From Saprospiraceae bacterium (lineage in GTDB: Bacteria; Bacteroidota; Bacteroidia; Chitinophagales; Saprospiraceae), in contig JADKAA010000024.1 in NCBI GenBank assembly GCA_016715465.1, positions 1,488,001 through 1,552,000 on the forward strand: DNA of 64,000 nucleotides. The letters are read 5' to 3'. Made by a program: the position numbers and the translations under genes. Numbering within the stretch: position 1 is the first letter of the stretch; each line of letters opens with the position of its first letter. Below, in pieces: positions 44,569 to 54,300 of this stretch. The notes under the pieces were generated by a model. That model saw nothing but the letters and a program-made list of their open reading frames with translations. It ran no database searches and was not told the DNA's origin.

Positions 44569-46046
44569 AGCCGTGGATTGTAATACTATTAAGTTTGTGT
44601 TTCTTGCTAAGTGTAAGAGGACAGAATAAATATGATTATACTTGGATTGCTGGTACAGATAATAGCAATGTTTCTCTCGGCACTGAGGCCACTCTAATTG
44701 ACTTTGGGGTAGTGCCTCCTGTATTGACTTATCAGGGCACCTCTTCGCCCCAATCATTGCTTGCATTGGGAGAAATATGTGATCGGAATACAGGAAGACT
44801 CATGTTTTATTCCAATGGCTGTGTGGTTTTTGACAGCACGCACCACATCATGGCCAATGGTGATAGCATCAATTTTGGATCTTTTTGGAAATCTTATTGT
44901 GTAGGTGATAAATATCTTTATTATCCGAATGTATTTAGTGTAATAGCATTGCCAGATTTAAATTTTGAGGATCAGTATTATTTATTGCATCAAGTTGAAT
45001 CATATTTAGTTGATAAAATAGTTAATCAGCCATTGATGTATAGTAAAATATTTTTTGAAGAATCAAATCCGAGAGGAAAAGTTTTAGAGAAGAATGTTCC
45101 TTTTTACAACCAAAATACTACTTCGGGTTTTTTCACTGCCATGAAACACGCCAATAAAAAGGATTGGTGGATTATGCATCTGGAAGCACGAAGCAATAAA
45201 TACCTCAAGTTTTTATTGGACAGCACAGGTATTCATTTGGACCATAGCCAGGTCATTGGAGACAGCATCAGGGGGCACCACGCACAATCGCAGTTTAGTC
45301 CTGATGGGAAAAAGTACGCCTGGTTCAACAAAGAGACGGGTCTTCATTTGTTTGATTTTGATAGGACCACAGGAGTGCTGAGTAATTACCGAAGTTTGAC
45401 CATTGAAGCACAGCCTTCCATCGGGGGCTTGTGTTTTTCGCCCAATAGCCGGTTTTTATATGTCTTTGATATAACCAATGCCTATCAAGTTGATCTCTCA
45501 GTTCCGGATTTGAAAGATGGCTACGTAAAGATCGGCAGTTACAATCCCGGTTCTGAAAGTAGTCCGTACAAAGACCTAATGTTTGGCATGCTGGGTCCCA
45601 ATTGTAAGATCTATATTTCGTCGAAACTGGGCTCATCGCATTTTAGTACGATTGAATCTCCGGATGAAAAAGGAGCCGCCTGTAATTTTCAAGCCCTGGG
45701 TTTAAAACTCATCTACAGTTCCGGAGGAGGAGGGGTCCCCAATCTACCGCACTACCGGGTAGACGATCCCTATCCCTGCGACCGCACCCTGGGCAATGTC
45801 TGGAACCTGCCAGAAATTGAAGAGATGTTGATCTCACCCAATCCCGTGTCAGATCAAATCGTCATCAAAACCAAGGCAAAAGGACTTTTGTCTGTTTACG
45901 ACATGTCCGGAAGGTCATGTTATCAACGTTTGGAGGAAGGTGAAAAAGAGGTTGAGATAGACGTGAGTGCCTATGCCCCCGGTAAGTATGTACTGATCTT
46001 TGAGGAGCGGCACAGGGTGTATAAAGGGGAGTTTATTAAGGGGTAG
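44565..46046 (+). CDS. Secreted T9SS protein, propeller-like (paralog B)
   Basis: This 493-residue protein is a paralog of the gene at 39187. Both begin after the signal peptide with NKYDYTWI and share MFYSNGC, HAQSQFSPDGK, GGLCFSPNSRFLYVF and the closing RVDDPYPCDRT. The sorting domain starts at LISPNPVSDQIVIK and ends IFEERHRVYKGEFIKG. Its ATG overlaps the stop of the M43-like protease gene by 4 nt, so the two are translationally coupled. Base composition shifts from AT-rich at the start to GC-richer in the second half, unlike paralog A. Function is unknown. Confidence 0.82.
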   Translation: MKPWIVILLSLCFLLSVRGQNKYDYTWIAGTDNSNVSLGTEATLIDFGVVPPVLTYQGTSSPQSLLALGEICDRNTGRLMFYSNGCVVFDSTHHIMANGDSINFGSFWKSYCVGDKYLYYPNVFSVIALPDLNFEDQYYLLHQVESYLVDKIVNQPLMYSKIFFEESNPRGKVLEKNVPFYNQNTTSGFFTAMKHANKKDWWIMHLEARSNKYLKFLLDSTGIHLDHSQVIGDSIRGHHAQSQFSPDGKKYAWFNKETGLHLFDFDRTTGVLSNYRSLTIEAQPSIGGLCFSPNSRFLYVFDITNAYQVDLSVPDLKDGYVKIGSYNPGSESSPYKDLMFGMLGPNCKIYISSKLGSSHFSTIESPDEKGAACNFQALGLKLIYSSGGGGVPNLPHYRVDDPYPCDRTLGNVWNLPEIEEMLISPNPVSDQIVIKTKAKGLLSVYDMSGRSCYQRLEEGEKEVEIDVSAYAPGKYVLIFEERHRVYKGEFIKG

Positions 46047-46048
46047 TC
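45960..46048 (+). repeat. 89-nt direct repeat, copy 2 (sorting-domain tail)
   Basis: This matches 40579-40667 with a single mismatch, including the TAG stop and the two bases after it. It encodes the last 28 residues of the T9SS sorting domain. Confidence 0.85.
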
Positions 46049-46308
46049 AAAAGCATCCTTTCCTTTCATTTTTGGGCGTTCTATATGCGTTATGCACACC
46101 ATGTAAAAGCATTGCTTATTATTTACAAAACATTCAATTCGATTCCATGGATGTGACAATTTTGCGATCGTCTAATATTTAATGATTTAAAATAATAAGA
46201 CAAAATATAATAAATTTTAGAATTAAATTTTGAATTCGAATTGAATTATTGCTCATACCAAATATAATTTCAAATATTAATCACCCTTACCAAACTTGCC
46301 TACTTTCT

Positions 46309-46316
46309 TATCTTTG
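46309..46316 (+). promoter_or_regulatory. -7 box for the DUF5117-type metalloprotease
   Basis: TATCTTTG matches TAnnTTTG and lies 14 nt before the ATG at 46331. A -33 box is not clear. The rest of the 284-nt gap upstream is AT-rich and featureless. Confidence 0.42.
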
Positions 46317-46330
46317 TAAAAAAAAACCTT

Positions 46331-48814
46331 ATGACCAAAGCTCTGCACCAACACTCATTTGCTTGTCTGATTTTCCTTTTACTATTTACGGCTTCCTGTA
46401 GTAAAAAAATGGCCCCCGCGGCTCCTACACCGCCTTCGGTGCCTACCGCGGATTCGGCTCCGGCACCTAAAAAAGATGAAAAGAAGAAGGATGAAAAAGT
46501 TAAACCCTACAAGGACATCATCACGGCGGAAGCGGTGAGCGATAGTGGCTTTTTCATTTCACATAAGGTAAAAGAAAACTGGTACTTTGAATTGCCTGCG
46601 GATGTAATTGACAAGGAGATCCTCATTACTTCCAGGATATCGGGTTTTGTGAAAAACCTCAATTTCGGGGGAGCCGGCGTAGAATCCCGCCCCCAACAGG
46701 TAATCCGCTGGCAGAAAAAGGACGACCAGATCCTGCTGCGTTCGGTTTCCTTTAACTCGGTGGCCAGTGAGGAAGATCCGATCTACCTTTCTGTAAAGAA
46801 CAACAACTTTGAACCCATCATCATGGTGTTTGACATCAAAGCGTACAATGAGGCAAAGACGGCTTATGTCATCGACATCGCCCCATTGTTTACCACCGAT
46901 GTGGATATGATCGGCGCCATGGATCCCGACGAGCGCAAGACCTTTGGCATCAAGTCGCTGGACTCCAAACGCAGCTTTGTAAACAACATCAGATCGTTTC
47001 CACAAAATGTGGAAGTGAGGCACGTACTCACCTACACCGGGTCTTCATTACCGGACAATCAGATCACCGGCACCTTGTCAGTAGAGATGAATCAATCCTT
47101 TATCCTGTTGCCTGCCGAGCCGATGACACCGCGTTTGTTTGATGCCAGGGTGGGTTTCTTTTCGGTGAATCAGACCAACTACAGCCTCGATGCCCAAAAA
47201 GCGGCGAATCAGCGCTTCATTACGCGCTGGAGGCTGGAACCTAAAGATGAGGACCGCGCTAAATATTTTAAAGGGGAATTGGTAGAACCCAAAAAGCCCA
47301 TCGTGTATTACATCGATCCGGCTACGCCTGAAAAGTGGAGGCCTTACCTGAAACAAGGGGTGAATGACTGGCAGAAGGCCTTTGAAAAAGCGGGCTTTAA
47401 AAATGCCATCATGGCCAAGGATGCACCTACCAAAGAAGAAGATCCGGATTGGAGTCCGGAAGACGTGCGATATTCGGTAATCCGTTACGTGAGTACCGAC
47501 ATCCAGAACGCCATGGGTCCGCACGTGCACGATCCCCGCACCGGTGAGATCCTGGAGTCGGACATCATCTGGTACCACAATGTAATGAACCTGTTGCGCA
47601 ACTGGTTTTTCATCCAGACCGCAGCGATCAATCCCGATGCCAGATCGCCCAAGTTTAAGGACGAGGTCATGGGCAGGTTGATCCGGTTTGTTGCCGCCCA
47701 CGAAGTGGGACATACCCTGGGTCTGCCGCACAACATGGGATCGAGTGTTGCCTATCCTGTGGATTCATTGCGTTCGCCAAGTTTCACCCAGCGCATGGGT
47801 ACCGCACCTTCCATCATGGACTATGCCCGTTTCAACTACGTGGCGCAGCCGCAGGACGGCAAGGTGGGACTGATGCCGGATATCGGGCCTTACGACGACT
47901 GGAGCATTTATTTTGGGTATCGCCTCATCGATGGCGTGAAAGAACCTACCGAAGAAAGGGTCGCCATCAACAATTGGATCAAAGAAAAAGCCGGCAATCC
48001 GATCTATCGTTTTGGTCGCCAGCGGGGCATGCCTACCGATCCCACGGCGCAGACCGAGGACCTGGGTGACAACAGCATGAAAGCCTCTGCCCTGGGCATT
48101 GAAAACCTCAAAAGGATCGTGCCCAACCTCATCCAATGGTCGGGAGAAGCCACCAAGGATTATACGGAACTCAATGAATTGTACAACAATGTCGTGGGAC
48201 AATACAGGCGCTACCTGGGTCACGTGACTGCCAATGTGGGCGGCGTATATGAATATTACAAAACCTTCGATCAGGGGGAGGCTATTTATAAGCCCGTTGA
48301 AAAAGCAAAACAAAAGGAAGCCATCACCTTTTTGAACAATCAGCTATTTGATACGCCAACCTGGTTGATCGACCAGCAGATCCTCGGCAGGATCGAAGAA
48401 ACGGGTATGGCAGAACGCATCCGAAACATGCAGGATCAGACCCTGGCTATGCTCATCAATCCCGAAAGGATGAAGCGCATGATCGAGAACAATGCACTCA
48501 ATGGCAGCAATGCCTACGCCATTTCAGACATGCTGGACGACCTGGTGGCAGGCATATACAAAGAAGTTGGCGCCAACAGCACGATCGATCTTTACCGCAG
48601 GAACCTGCAGCGTACGTTTGTGGAAGCCCTGCAGCGCATGCTGGAGATCCCGGAAAATTCCGTTGAAAATACCGACATCAAAGCACTGGCCAGGGGCACC
48701 CTGAAGGACCTGAGGTCGAGGTTTGAAAAAGCCGGATCGAGGGATAAATTGACAAGGTATCACCTGGATGACCTGGTGGCTAGGATCGATAAGATTTTGG
48801 ACGACAGGAAATAA
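46331..48814 (+). CDS. Zinc-dependent metalloprotease lipoprotein (DUF5117/DUF4953 type)
   Basis: This 827-residue protein has a lipoprotein signal (LLLFTASC, Cys at 23) and a Pro/Ala/Lys-rich linker (about 27-60). DUF5118/5117-like regions follow (ELPADVIDKEILITSRISG). The catalytic zinc site is HEVGHTLGLPH (His457-His467), with DYARFNYV further on. The C-terminal third is helical. Such proteins are common Bacteroidota lipoproteins with a metzincin-like motif; substrates are not known. It is probably outer-membrane anchored. The stop is followed directly by heptamer repeats. Confidence 0.92.
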   Translation: MTKALHQHSFACLIFLLLFTASCSKKMAPAAPTPPSVPTADSAPAPKKDEKKKDEKVKPYKDIITAEAVSDSGFFISHKVKENWYFELPADVIDKEILITSRISGFVKNLNFGGAGVESRPQQVIRWQKKDDQILLRSVSFNSVASEEDPIYLSVKNNNFEPIIMVFDIKAYNEAKTAYVIDIAPLFTTDVDMIGAMDPDERKTFGIKSLDSKRSFVNNIRSFPQNVEVRHVLTYTGSSLPDNQITGTLSVEMNQSFILLPAEPMTPRLFDARVGFFSVNQTNYSLDAQKAANQRFITRWRLEPKDEDRAKYFKGELVEPKKPIVYYIDPATPEKWRPYLKQGVNDWQKAFEKAGFKNAIMAKDAPTKEEDPDWSPEDVRYSVIRYVSTDIQNAMGPHVHDPRTGEILESDIIWYHNVMNLLRNWFFIQTAAINPDARSPKFKDEVMGRLIRFVAAHEVGHTLGLPHNMGSSVAYPVDSLRSPSFTQRMGTAPSIMDYARFNYVAQPQDGKVGLMPDIGPYDDWSIYFGYRLIDGVKEPTEERVAINNWIKEKAGNPIYRFGRQRGMPTDPTAQTEDLGDNSMKASALGIENLKRIVPNLIQWSGEATKDYTELNELYNNVVGQYRRYLGHVTANVGGVYEYYKTFDQGEAIYKPVEKAKQKEAITFLNNQLFDTPTWLIDQQILGRIEETGMAERIRNMQDQTLAMLINPERMKRMIENNALNGSNAYAISDMLDDLVAGIYKEVGANSTIDLYRRNLQRTFVEALQRMLEIPENSVENTDIKALARGTLKDLRSRFEKAGSRDKLTRYHLDDLVARIDKILDDRK

Positions 48815-48854
48815 TTTTTGAATTAGGAATTAGGATTTTTGAATTAGGAATTAA
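48814..48854 (+). repeat. GAATTAG heptamer repeat after the metalloprotease stop
   Basis: Units read GAATTAG, GAATTAG, GATTTTT, GAATTAG, GAATTAA, giving a 19-nt direct repeat with a 21-nt period (48814-48832 and 48835-48853). The array begins at the last base of the TAA stop. Its core is identical to the one at 2696-2713. Confidence 0.7.
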
Positions 48855-48897
48855 AAGGTGTAATTTCCTGTTTTCTTACGTATAGTGTCAAATGTTA

Positions 48898-48966
48898 TTA
48901 ACTGCGTTTATTGGTGGGATAAACCTTGTTGAGCAAGGATACGGTTCTGCTGGTGAACGCAGTTAA
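48898..48966. repeat. Nested inverted repeat in intergenic DNA
   Basis: TTAACTGCGTT (48898-48908) and AACGCAGTTAA (48956-48966) form a perfect 11-bp terminal inverted repeat. Inside lies a second hairpin, CCTTG/CAAGG with loop TTGAG (48924-48938). The 69-nt unit could be a structured RNA, a terminator-like element or a minimal mobile repeat. No T-run follows the right arm. Confidence 0.6.
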
Positions 48967-49103
48967 AATTTGGGATTGACTGATTTATGTTTTTTTAATG
49001 AGAACTCAAAAATGGAGTGCATGGAGTCGTGAATGGGTTCCCATCGAAAAGTCACCGTTCTGTGTAATGCCTTATCAATTATTTTTAAGATGATTTTTTC
49101 TTA

Positions 49104-49111
49104 TAAATTTG
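49104..49111 (+). promoter_or_regulatory. -7 box abutting the esterase start
   Basis: TAAATTTG matches TAnnTTTG and is followed by ACC and the ATG at 49115, leaving no leader. A T-run at 49082-49086 lies 17 nt upstream of the box. Confidence 0.42.
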
Positions 49112-49114
49112 ACC

Positions 49115-50230
49115 ATGCGATTATTGCTGATGTTTTTTTTATTTATGGTCCTGGTGCGAACGGGGCTTGCTCAGGAGACCATTTCTTCGTCAATTGATGT
49201 GAATGGCGTGAAGCGCACTTTTCGGCTTTACATACCCAAAGGATATGCCCAGAAAAGTAGCTTGCCGCTCGTGTTTAATTTTCATGGAACGGGTTCTAAT
49301 GGTTCGCAGCAGCAGCTTTATAGTCAGCAGGATTTGGTGGCGGATACGGCGGTTTTTTTGGTGTGTTATCCCGATGCCAATGGTTTTGCTTTTGATCTGG
49401 CGGGGACGGGTGATGTGGTGTTTACTTCCAAACTTATTGATTTGCTGGTGGCGCAATATAAGGCGGACGCGTGCAGGGTATATGCAACCGGTCTGAGCAA
49501 TGGCGGTTTTTTTTCACAAAAGTTGGCTTGTGAAATACCTGAAAAGATAGCGGCCATCGCTTCGGTGGCGGGTACCCTTACACTGGCTCAGTTGGCTGAC
49601 TGTAATGAGGGGCCAGCCAGGCCGGTGCTGCACATCCACGGCACCGCCGACAACATTGTAAATTTTAATGGTGCTGCCACAGGCTTCCTCTCCTATGTAG
49701 GGGTGTATGCCATGATGTCCTATTTACATGAGAGGAATCAGTGCAGCGGTGATTCAACGATAACAAGATTACCTGATAAAGACATCAATGATGGTGCCAC
49801 CGTGGACCTGATTAGTTATGGGGGCTGCGAAGCGCCTACCCAACTATTGCGGGTGAATGGGGGCGGGCATACCTGGCCGGGAGCAGTCATCAATATCGGG
49901 GTTACCACAAAGGATATATCTGCGTCTGAAGAAAGCTGGTTGTTTTTTAAAACTAAATCGCTGCCGGGTTGCATTTCGTCATTGGTTGATAGCAACATCA
50001 AGAGAAGTTTGGATATAGGTTATGTACTGGATGGGGTGGTCATTGAAACACCTGAAACTGTAAGCGGGCAATTGTTAATTTATGACATAACGGGCAAGTT
50101 GCTTGTGCATCAAAAGGTCGTTGGGAATCGTTTTGGGCTCAGCTGGGCTCAGCTTGGCAAAGGCTTGATGCTTGTGGAGCTGCTTGGGGCCGATGGCATT
50201 CGGAGGTCTGCGCGATTTGTTTCGTGGTAA
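49115..50230 (+). CDS. Secreted PHB-depolymerase/feruloyl-esterase-like hydrolase with T9SS tail
   Basis: From ATG 49115 this encodes 371 residues; a TTG 6 nt earlier overlaps the -7 box. After a signal peptide (ending GLAQ) comes an alpha/beta-hydrolase domain of the LpqC/poly(3-hydroxybutyrate) depolymerase type: LPLVFNFHGTGSNG, the nucleophile elbow GLSNGG (Ser128), HIHGTADNIVNF and the catalytic His in GGGHTWPG. The last 70 residues look like a T9SS tail (LDGVVIETPETVSGQLLIYDITGKLL). It is predicted to be a secreted esterase; the substrate may be a polyester or acylated polysaccharide. Confidence 0.88.
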   Translation: MRLLLMFFLFMVLVRTGLAQETISSSIDVNGVKRTFRLYIPKGYAQKSSLPLVFNFHGTGSNGSQQQLYSQQDLVADTAVFLVCYPDANGFAFDLAGTGDVVFTSKLIDLLVAQYKADACRVYATGLSNGGFFSQKLACEIPEKIAAIASVAGTLTLAQLADCNEGPARPVLHIHGTADNIVNFNGAATGFLSYVGVYAMMSYLHERNQCSGDSTITRLPDKDINDGATVDLISYGGCEAPTQLLRVNGGGHTWPGAVINIGVTTKDISASEESWLFFKTKSLPGCISSLVDSNIKRSLDIGYVLDGVVIETPETVSGQLLIYDITGKLLVHQKVVGNRFGLSWAQLGKGLMLVELLGADGIRRSARFVSW

Positions 50231-50409
50231 ACAAGGTTTTACTGGCTATGATTGATTATCTGCGTTGGTCAGCGATCTTTACCTTGGCTGCCCGGGATTG
50301 GAAGGTTTGAGGGAATTGTCGTATTTTGTTGCCCGCTGACCTGTCTAACTGCCGTAGCCAGGTAGATTTGCGCGGAAGTTTTTTTTACATCTTCTGTGAT
50401 AAATCTTCC

Positions 50410-50523
50410 TCACCAGGCATTGGGCATTTTGTACACAAAGGCATTGATGTGCATGCCGGTGCCTACCGAACCAAAGAACAGCAGGTTCCCGGGGTTGATG
50501 CGGTGGACGCCCTGTTGGACTTT
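50410..50523 (-). pseudogene. C-terminal remnant of a FabH-like ketosynthase
   Basis: On the minus strand 37 codons read HRINPGNLLFFGSVGTG then MHINAFVYKMPNAW and stop (TGA at 50410-50412). This matches the last 33 residues of the intact FabH-like protein at 57876, where the corresponding text is HRINPGDLLLFASVGAG and MHINAFVYKMPNA. The DNA is also strongly similar (a shared stretch around gcattgggcattttgtacac). Upstream of the match the sequence is unrelated and there is no start codon, so it is a gene fragment left by duplication, deletion or rearrangement. Confidence 0.82.
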
Positions 50524-50552
50524 AATATTATTTAACCATAAAATAGTTACAC

Positions 50553-51218
50553 ATGAAAATTGGAATTTTGGGAAGTGGAGATGTGGGCAGGGTATTGGCT
50601 TCTGCTTTTTTGAAGGAAGGACATGATGTCATGATCGGAACCAGAGAGATTGGTAAAGAAAAACTGGTACAATGGAAATCAGAAAATGCCGAAGGGATGA
50701 CGGGTAGTTTTGAAGAAGCGGCCAACTTTGGCGAAACCCTGGTGTTGGCCACTGTAGGCAGTGGTGCTTTATCTGCACTTGGACTCGCGGGAAAGGACCA
50801 CCTATCGGGAAAAGTGATCATCGACGCCACCAATCCCATCGTACAAGCAGACAACGGCTTTCCACAGGCAGATCATGGGGTGCTCCGTTACTTCACCACA
50901 TCCAATGAATCACTTATGGAGCAATTGCAGCATGCTTTTCCCGATGCGAGGTTTGTCAAGGCATTCAACAGTGTGGGCAATGCATTTATGTACAAGCCGT
51001 CATTCCCTGAGGGACGACCTACGATGTTTATCTGTGGAAATGATGCATTGGCCAAGGAAACAGTCAGCGGCATTCTGGGTGCCTTTGGATGGGATGCAGA
51101 AGATATGGGCATGGCAGAAAGTGCACGGCCGATCGAAGCCTTATGTCAGCTTTGGTGTGCACCAGGCTTTTTAAGGAATCAGTGGACGCATGCGTTTAAG
51201 CTTTATAAAATTAAGTGA
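50553..51218 (+). CDS. NADP-binding F420-dependent-reductase-like oxidoreductase
   Basis: This 221-residue protein starts with a Rossmann glycine motif (GILGSGDVGRVLASAF), followed by VMIGTRE, LVLATVG and the DATNP segment, as in the NADP oxidoreductase, coenzyme F420-dependent (F420_oxidored) family. Arg at VMIGTRE fits NADP binding. Bacteroidota generally lack F420, so the real redox partner is probably different. It is a cytoplasmic protein. It begins 29 nt after the FabH fragment on the opposite strand. Confidence 0.85.
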   Translation: MKIGILGSGDVGRVLASAFLKEGHDVMIGTREIGKEKLVQWKSENAEGMTGSFEEAANFGETLVLATVGSGALSALGLAGKDHLSGKVIIDATNPIVQADNGFPQADHGVLRYFTTSNESLMEQLQHAFPDARFVKAFNSVGNAFMYKPSFPEGRPTMFICGNDALAKETVSGILGAFGWDAEDMGMAESARPIEALCQLWCAPGFLRNQWTHAFKLYKIK

Positions 51219-51371
51219 CTCGGGATTCTAATAATTGCTGATGCATTTTGATGTATTGAAGGTGTAGATTTTTTGAATGATGGATATAGCAAGGTGTTTA
51301 CTTATATGGTCTATATAACTTATAATGCGTCTTTGAAAAAGATAATATTTATTTTAGAACTCAGAGCTTTA

Positions 51372-54300
51372 TTACCAAGCCATGGTGTACATATAAAAGT
51401 TGATTAGCAAAAGGTAGCTGGCACCACATTGGAATTGAATATTTTTTGTGAAGTGCATCATCCAGTCAAATTGCAGAGACATATAATTGTAATGCTGATT
51501 TATTCCAGAACTTACATAGGTATCTCGAATTCCAAGATTGATGTTTGATTCGCCTAGTGAAATTGATTTTCCTAAAAAGAAAGACACAAAACTACCTTGC
51601 CTTAATTCTTGGTTTCCGTTTATAAGTCTATAAGTGGATACAGTTCCCAGACCTCCGCTTAAAGCAATATTATTTTCGATTATAGAAAGATTTAAAAAAG
51701 TGGCGGAGGTATTTTTAAAATTACTGACATCGTTGCCCTTTTCAGCAGATCCCGGAATTTTTACAGGTATCCATGTAGCTGGTGAATACGACAGTTGTGG
51801 TTTTTCGGAATTTAATAAAGTTTGAAATTCTATGGTAAGGGTATTGGATTTACAGCCCACATTATCTATAGCCACAATATTGTACAGTCCGACAGAAAAA
51901 CCCTTTAGGGTATTTAACCCTGGAAACCGATTAGGAAAAAGGAGTGAATTCGCAAATATCGTAATGGGAGCAGCACCTTCTGATATTTCCAGAATTACAA
52001 CACCATTATTGGAAGAAGGAGTAGATGGTGGAATAATTTGTACTAAAGAGATAGATAAGGAACTAAAGGGTTCCAATTCGTAGGTATAGGTTTGAGCACA
52101 GCCAGGTCCTGCACCCTGGTCATTGATGGTGATTGTCCAGTTGCCAGGATACAAATCTATGTACTCACTTATAAAAACATCACCTTCAATAATTTGAAAG
52201 GCACTTTGTGAATTTAAGCCGTTGACAACTATGTTTAAAATTCCGGATATGGGTGCCTGGAGGTTCAATAAAATTTCTGGAGGATTTTGACAGGTTCCTT
52301 GTGTAATTTGTGCATTGGTGACATAGAGTAATTGTTCTTCAGGTACAAATATTTCAAAACTTTGTGAGCAACTTAAAGTGGGATTGTAAAGCGTAAGTGT
52401 GTAATCCCCGGTAGAGACATTTATAAGTTTTAAACCCTCAGTGCCATTGCTCCACGTAAACTGTAGATTTCCTTCGTTTGGAAATATAGTAGCTACCACT
52501 TCTCCATTGCTTGCTCCGCAGAAAGCAGGTGTAACCATAAATGTTGCCTGGTAATTACATTCTTCTGAGGATACTGTGAAAACCAATGATGCGGTGCTAA
52601 TTTGCGCACAAGTATCAGTCACTTCATACAAATATTTTATTTGACCCGTTATGTTTGGTTTTGTAGTGAAGGTGAAAGATCCGTCCTTGTCAATGGTCAA
52701 TGTTCCATTTTCATTGTTAGAATAGGAGACAACATTTAAACCTACACCAAGGTCATTGGTAAGTACGTTCCCGGTATATAATTCGCCGCTTTTAATTTCG
52801 TACTTATCATCGTTTGCCTGTATCAGGAGATTCTCAATGGGTATCTCGGTTTCAATAGAATCTCTGCAGATAGAAGGTAAAGAAGCATCGAAAATGACAA
52901 CTTTGTACGGGCCAGTGATGGGTTCAGGATAACCGGTATTTTGAATAAGATTAACTATGTCGATATTTTCATTTGAAGAACTAAACTGAAAGCTTCCTGA
53001 TGACCCGGTCACCAGCAAGGTAAGCGTATTGGAAGAAAGTCTATTGACATTGACGATAAATTTACCTGATTTATAACAATTACCGGGTTCTACGGCCACA
53101 TTAGTTATTATTTTTTGAAATTTCTCCATCAAAGTGACTGAGTAATATGCGTGGCAATTTTTTGTCATATGCGTTAAAGTTACTGAATATTGGCCTGCTG
53201 GAAGATTAGATATATTATAATCAGTCATACCATTGTTCCACTGATAGTTATACGTCAATACATCAAACCCGGTTAAAAGTATGCTTCCATCATGACTACC
53301 GCAATGTGGAGAAAATATCTCTGATGTTATCGTAATATTGCAGTCTGTGCCTTTGGCCGAAATAGTAAGTAGTATGCGACCATTCTGGGCGCATTGGTCC
53401 TGTATGAAGAACTCAAATGTGTAGGTTGTAAATTCGTCTTTTACCGGAACATTTATTTCATAGGACCCATCTTTGGCCCACGTTATCAAGGCAGAGGTGG
53501 CTGAATTCAAGCTGATTACCTTACAGCCCAGGCAGGAGGAAGCGGAGAATATATTTCCATTTAATTTATCCCCGGATTGTGCCGAAATACTAATGTCTTG
53601 TATATTAAGGTTTGGTAATATTACACTCACAGAGATAATGGCTGATGAGGTGGCGCCATTCTTGTCTTTTATGGTGTAAGTTAGGGTCGTCTGACTGTTA
53701 AATAAGTTGGAAAAAACTAATTTATTATTTTGAATACTTACCGAAGCTGAGCCTGTTCCTGTAACAGATTGAACTGAAAGAAACTCACCAAGGTCATTTG
53801 CTAATGGATCAAAAGTAAGCGTCTCTCCACACTGTAATTGTACCTCATCATCAATAGCCTGCGGAGGAGTTTCCACGATGTCTTTATGGTCGAATATAAA
53901 GTAAAGACCTGTACCTGCTCCAATAATTCCAGGAATCCACCATGGGAATTTCGATTTTGAGTGCAATATTTTAGCTTCATTAGAAGTCAGGTTGAGTTTA
54001 TTCCATAGGTTGATTATTGCAGTTGAATCAATATTTTGATTTTGTGCGATGGAATCGGTACTCCAATCGTAATATTCCGGATAGCTGTATAAGGGATAAC
54101 TTAATTCAGGAAATCCACAATCCAGATTGTATTTTATGGACGACGATATAATGTACTGATAACTTACAAAAGGGTTAACATCAAAATCAGTAAATGAACC
54201 CGAATTGTAAGGAAGATCTATTATTTTTTGAGTCTGGCTGATATTTTCCGTTCTTATTATTCTGGTTCCTGATAAAAGTGACTTTTCATAATCAGAAAGT

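Noticed and set aside
47078..47731. A 217-codon minus-strand ORF
   Set aside because: It is antisense to the DUF5117-type metalloprotease, including its HEVGHTLGLPH motif, and has no domain of its own.
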